A stretch of 7,190 bases of DNA, taken from NCBI GenBank assembly GCA_031551135.1, contig JAVBOA010000029.1, positions 1-7,190 of the forward strand. Direction: 5' to 3'. Of this stretch, positions 5,840-7,190 are shown piece by piece; position 1 is the first letter of the stretch, and each line of letters begins with the position of its first letter. This DNA comes from JAITVM01 sp031551135. GTDB taxonomy: Bacteria > Bacillota > Clostridia > Lachnospirales > JAITVM01. Position numbers and translations under genes: made by a program. The notes under the pieces were generated by a model that searched no databases, was not told the DNA's origin, and was given only the letters and a program-made list of their open reading frames with translations.

Positions 5840-6625
5840 ATGAAAGTTAAAAATGTGAATTTAGTATATTTTAGCCCCAACGGGACAGTTAAAGGAATTA
5901 TCAAGAGCATTGGAAATGGTACAGGATTGCCTGTTAATGAATTTGATCTTACATCTTTTGAGTCTCGATGGGAAAATTATAGATTTGACAAAAATCAATT
6001 GGTCATAATTGCTTTACCTGTTTATGGCGGCAGATTACCAAAGATTATACGAGAATTTTTCAGAAATTTAGGAGGTGACGAAACACCGGCGGCGATAGTG
6101 AATGTTTACGGCAACCGTGCATATGACGATGCGCTTGTAGAACTTGAGGGATTAACAAAAGCAAAAGGATTCGTTCCGATTGCGGCGGCGGCTTTTACTG
6201 CACAACATGCTTTGCGAAAAACCCTTGCGGCAGGCCGTCCTAATGAAGAAGATTTGAAAATTTGCGAAAATTTTGGAGCGGACATAGTTAAAAAATTAAG
6301 CAGATTGGAAAATATTCAGAGCGTTTTAAATTTGGAGATTCCGGGAAACAGGCCGTATAAAGCAACCGGTATTGATATTCCCGTAGCTCCGGAAACAAAT
6401 GACGACTGTGACAATTGCGGAACTTGTGCCAAAATTTGTCCGGTTAAGGCTATCAATCCGGAAAACGAAAAACAAACGGATGTTTTTAGGTGTCTTTTAT
6501 GCGGCGCATGTATAAATAAATGCCCTAAAAAAGCTAAAGAGCTCAAAATTGAAAAACTTGTTGTGGGACTTGCAATGATAGAAGCATTAAATTTGGAAGT
6601 TAAAAAAGCTGAAATTTTTATGTAG
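5840..6625 (+). CDS. EFR1-type flavodoxin/4Fe-4S ferredoxin protein
   Basis: This is a cytoplasmic electron-transfer protein of 261 residues. The N-terminal flavodoxin-like part (about 1-170) shows the phosphate-loop-like VYFSPNGTVKGI (FSPNGT at 11-16), PVYGGRLP (60-67) and VYGNRAYDDAL (89-99). The C-terminal part is a bacterial-type double ferredoxin: CDNCGTCAKICP (Cys190, 193, 196, 200) and CLLCGACINKCP (Cys218, 221, 224, 228), eight ligands for two 4Fe-4S clusters. This domain order is that of the EFR1 family, common in anaerobes, whose partners are mostly unknown. It starts 44 nt after the lyase with ribosome binding site AGAGAGGG (5826-5833) and is followed 31 nt later by the permease. 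Co-transcription with the lyase-redoxin fusion suggests it passes electrons to or from it; that is unproven. Confidence 0.9.
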   Translation: MKVKNVNLVYFSPNGTVKGIIKSIGNGTGLPVNEFDLTSFESRWENYRFDKNQLVIIALPVYGGRLPKIIREFFRNLGGDETPAAIVNVYGNRAYDDALVELEGLTKAKGFVPIAAAAFTAQHALRKTLAAGRPNEEDLKICENFGADIVKKLSRLENIQSVLNLEIPGNRPYKATGIDIPVAPETNDDCDNCGTCAKICPVKAINPENEKQTDVFRCLLCGACINKCPKKAKELKIEKLVVGLAMIEALNLEVKKAEIFM

Positions 6626-6656
6626 ATAAAAAAACAGAAAGCGAGTTGATATTTTA

Positions 6657-7112
6657 ATGAGCACAGAAACTAAAACCAGTCAATCTTCAACCGTTTCAAC
6701 AAAGGATTTAAACAGAAATCTTGGCAGGATGGACCTTATGGGAATGTCGATAGGTCAAATAATCGGTGCGGGCATTATGTCGCTGACAGGTGTCGCCATA
6801 TCGATGACAGGACGTGCTGTACCTTTGGCTTTCTTGATTGCCGCAGGATTTGTAATAATAATGGCTTTAGCATCTATTGTGGTAGGCGGGACTATTCGTG
6901 TTAGAGGCGGATTTTATACGCAAGTCGGACTTTTGCTTGGGAAAAAATTTTCCGGCCTGTATATTCTTATATTTATCTTAACAAATATTTCCATAGCAAT
7001 GTACGCGCTTTCTTTTGCGGATTATATGATGTCTCTTGTTCCGGGACTTCCTAGGGTGTGTTTTGTAAATAAAAGTTGCACAAAATCACCTAATGTGTTA
7101 GAAAATATATAA
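6657..7112 (+). pseudogene. APC-family amino-acid permease, 5' fragment cut by an IS
   Basis: A membrane transporter of the amino acid-polyamine-organocation superfamily, probably importing an amino acid for the neighbouring lyase. Only residues 1-132 are permease. After a hydrophilic N-terminus there are three hydrophobic segments, at about 28-50 (containing GQIIGAGIMSLTG, the family's GxxIGxGI motif), 55-78 and 98-124. Full members have about 12 segments and 430-500 residues, so about 70% is missing. The frame runs into the IS left end at 7053/7054 and stops at TAA 7110-7112 after 19 IS-encoded residues, so no functional carrier is expected. The 3' part may survive beyond the IS, outside this window. 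The ribosome binding site is weak (GAGTTGAT). The substrate cannot be read from the fragment. Confidence 0.85.
7054..7070. repeat. Left terminal inverted repeat of the IS
   Basis: GGGTGTGTTTTGTAAAT, a 16/17 match to the reverse complement of 123-139. It fixes the insertion point in the permease after base 7053, with TA just outside. Confidence 0.9.
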
Positions 7113-7135
7113 AAACACAATGGGGGAAAATAATC

Positions 7136-7190
7136 ATGGCGAATGCAAAGCGATACGAATTAACTGACAAAGAGTGGGAGAAAGTAAAAG
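7136..7190 (+). CDS. IS5-family transposase, N-terminal fragment
   Basis: ATG 7136 opens a frame running off the window: MANAKRYELTDKEWEKVK. The pattern KRYELTD.EW is the usual N-terminus of IS5-family (IS427/IS1031-like) transposases, the start of their DNA-binding region. GGGGG (7122-7126) lies 9 nt upstream as a plausible ribosome binding site. Some members of this group split the transposase into two frames joined by frameshifting; too little is present to tell. Confidence 0.85.
   Translation, partial: MANAKRYELTDKEWEKVK

Larger units (their letters stand above)
7054..7190 (+). mobile_element. Left end of a second IS5-family copy, inside the permease gene
   Basis: The element begins with the 17-bp repeat at 7054-7070, preceded by TA (7052-7053), the expected target dinucleotide. 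It is followed by a 65-nt leader and the start of a transposase gene. Its terminal repeat is nearly identical to that of the copy at 1-139, and both are in the same orientation. The rest lies beyond the window. Confidence 0.85.

Noticed and set aside
123..7070. Classical composite transposon carrying the lyase module
   Set aside because: The bracketed DNA includes prmA, rsmE and a cysteine desulfurase, normally chromosomal, and the adjacent TA at each edge is only the common IS target dinucleotide. Two independent insertions or an assembly break explain it better.
7076..7104. IS-borne promoter, TTGCAC with a 17-nt spacer to TAGAAA
   Set aside because: Matches to consensus are only 3/6 and 4/6 in A/T-rich DNA; position before the transposase is suggestive but too weak to list as a feature.
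1..7190. CRISPR arrays, tRNA or rRNA genes
   Set aside because: No regularly spaced repeats and no cloverleaf-like or rRNA-like segments were seen on either strand.

Overview
The window is a low-GC segment, all of whose supported genes lie on the + strand. It looks like a member of the Bacillota, most likely class Clostridia. The evidence is the A/T-rich codon use, GGAGG-type ribosome binding sites, a PrmA with the YWDYVDED and DEDWVNNWKKH features that I associate with clostridial PrmA, and an EFR1-type flavodoxin/ferredoxin protein. This placement is inferred from protein style and not from a marker gene search.

Layout. (1) Bases 1-139 are the right end of an IS5-family insertion sequence: the transposase C-terminus and the terminal inverted repeat. 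(2) Bases 196-3061 hold a promoter and a tight housekeeping cluster, prmA - rsmE - cysteine desulfurase, with gene junctions of -8 and +4 nt. (3) Bases 3062-3827 hold a repeat-bearing leader and a MarR-family regulator, closed by a clear intrinsic terminator at 3866-3904. (4) Bases 3905-4094 are extremely A+T-rich (about 12% GC over 3901-4080). They carry a consensus -35 inside a perfect 12-bp palindrome and a 14-bp inverted repeat that frames the leader. (5) Bases 4095-7053 form an apparent operon: a MalY/PatB-type C-S lyase fused to a peroxiredoxin-like domain, an EFR1-type flavodoxin-ferredoxin protein, and the 5' part of an APC-family amino-acid permease. (6) At 7053/7054 the permease is cut by the left end of an IS5-family element with the same 17-bp terminal repeat as the copy at the start of the window, in the same orientation.

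How the genes may work together. prmA, rsmE and the desulfurase serve translation and sulfur supply: ribosomal protein L11 methylation, 16S rRNA U1498 methylation, and sulfur mobilisation from cysteine. The second block looks like a sulfur-amino-acid and redox module. The permease would import an amino acid, the MalY domain would cleave a C-S bond (cystathionine, cysteine or a related conjugate), and the fused redoxin domain and the iron-sulfur/flavodoxin protein would handle thiols or electrons. The MarR protein next door is a natural candidate for controlling it through the palindrome over the -35. The fusion and the regulatory region are the parts most worth a second look. Nothing here proves the module's substrate or function, and in this genome copy the permease is broken.

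Because both edges lie inside copies of what appears to be the same IS, the window is probably a whole assembly contig that ended at repeated elements, although a true pair of IS copies flanking the region is what the sequence itself shows.
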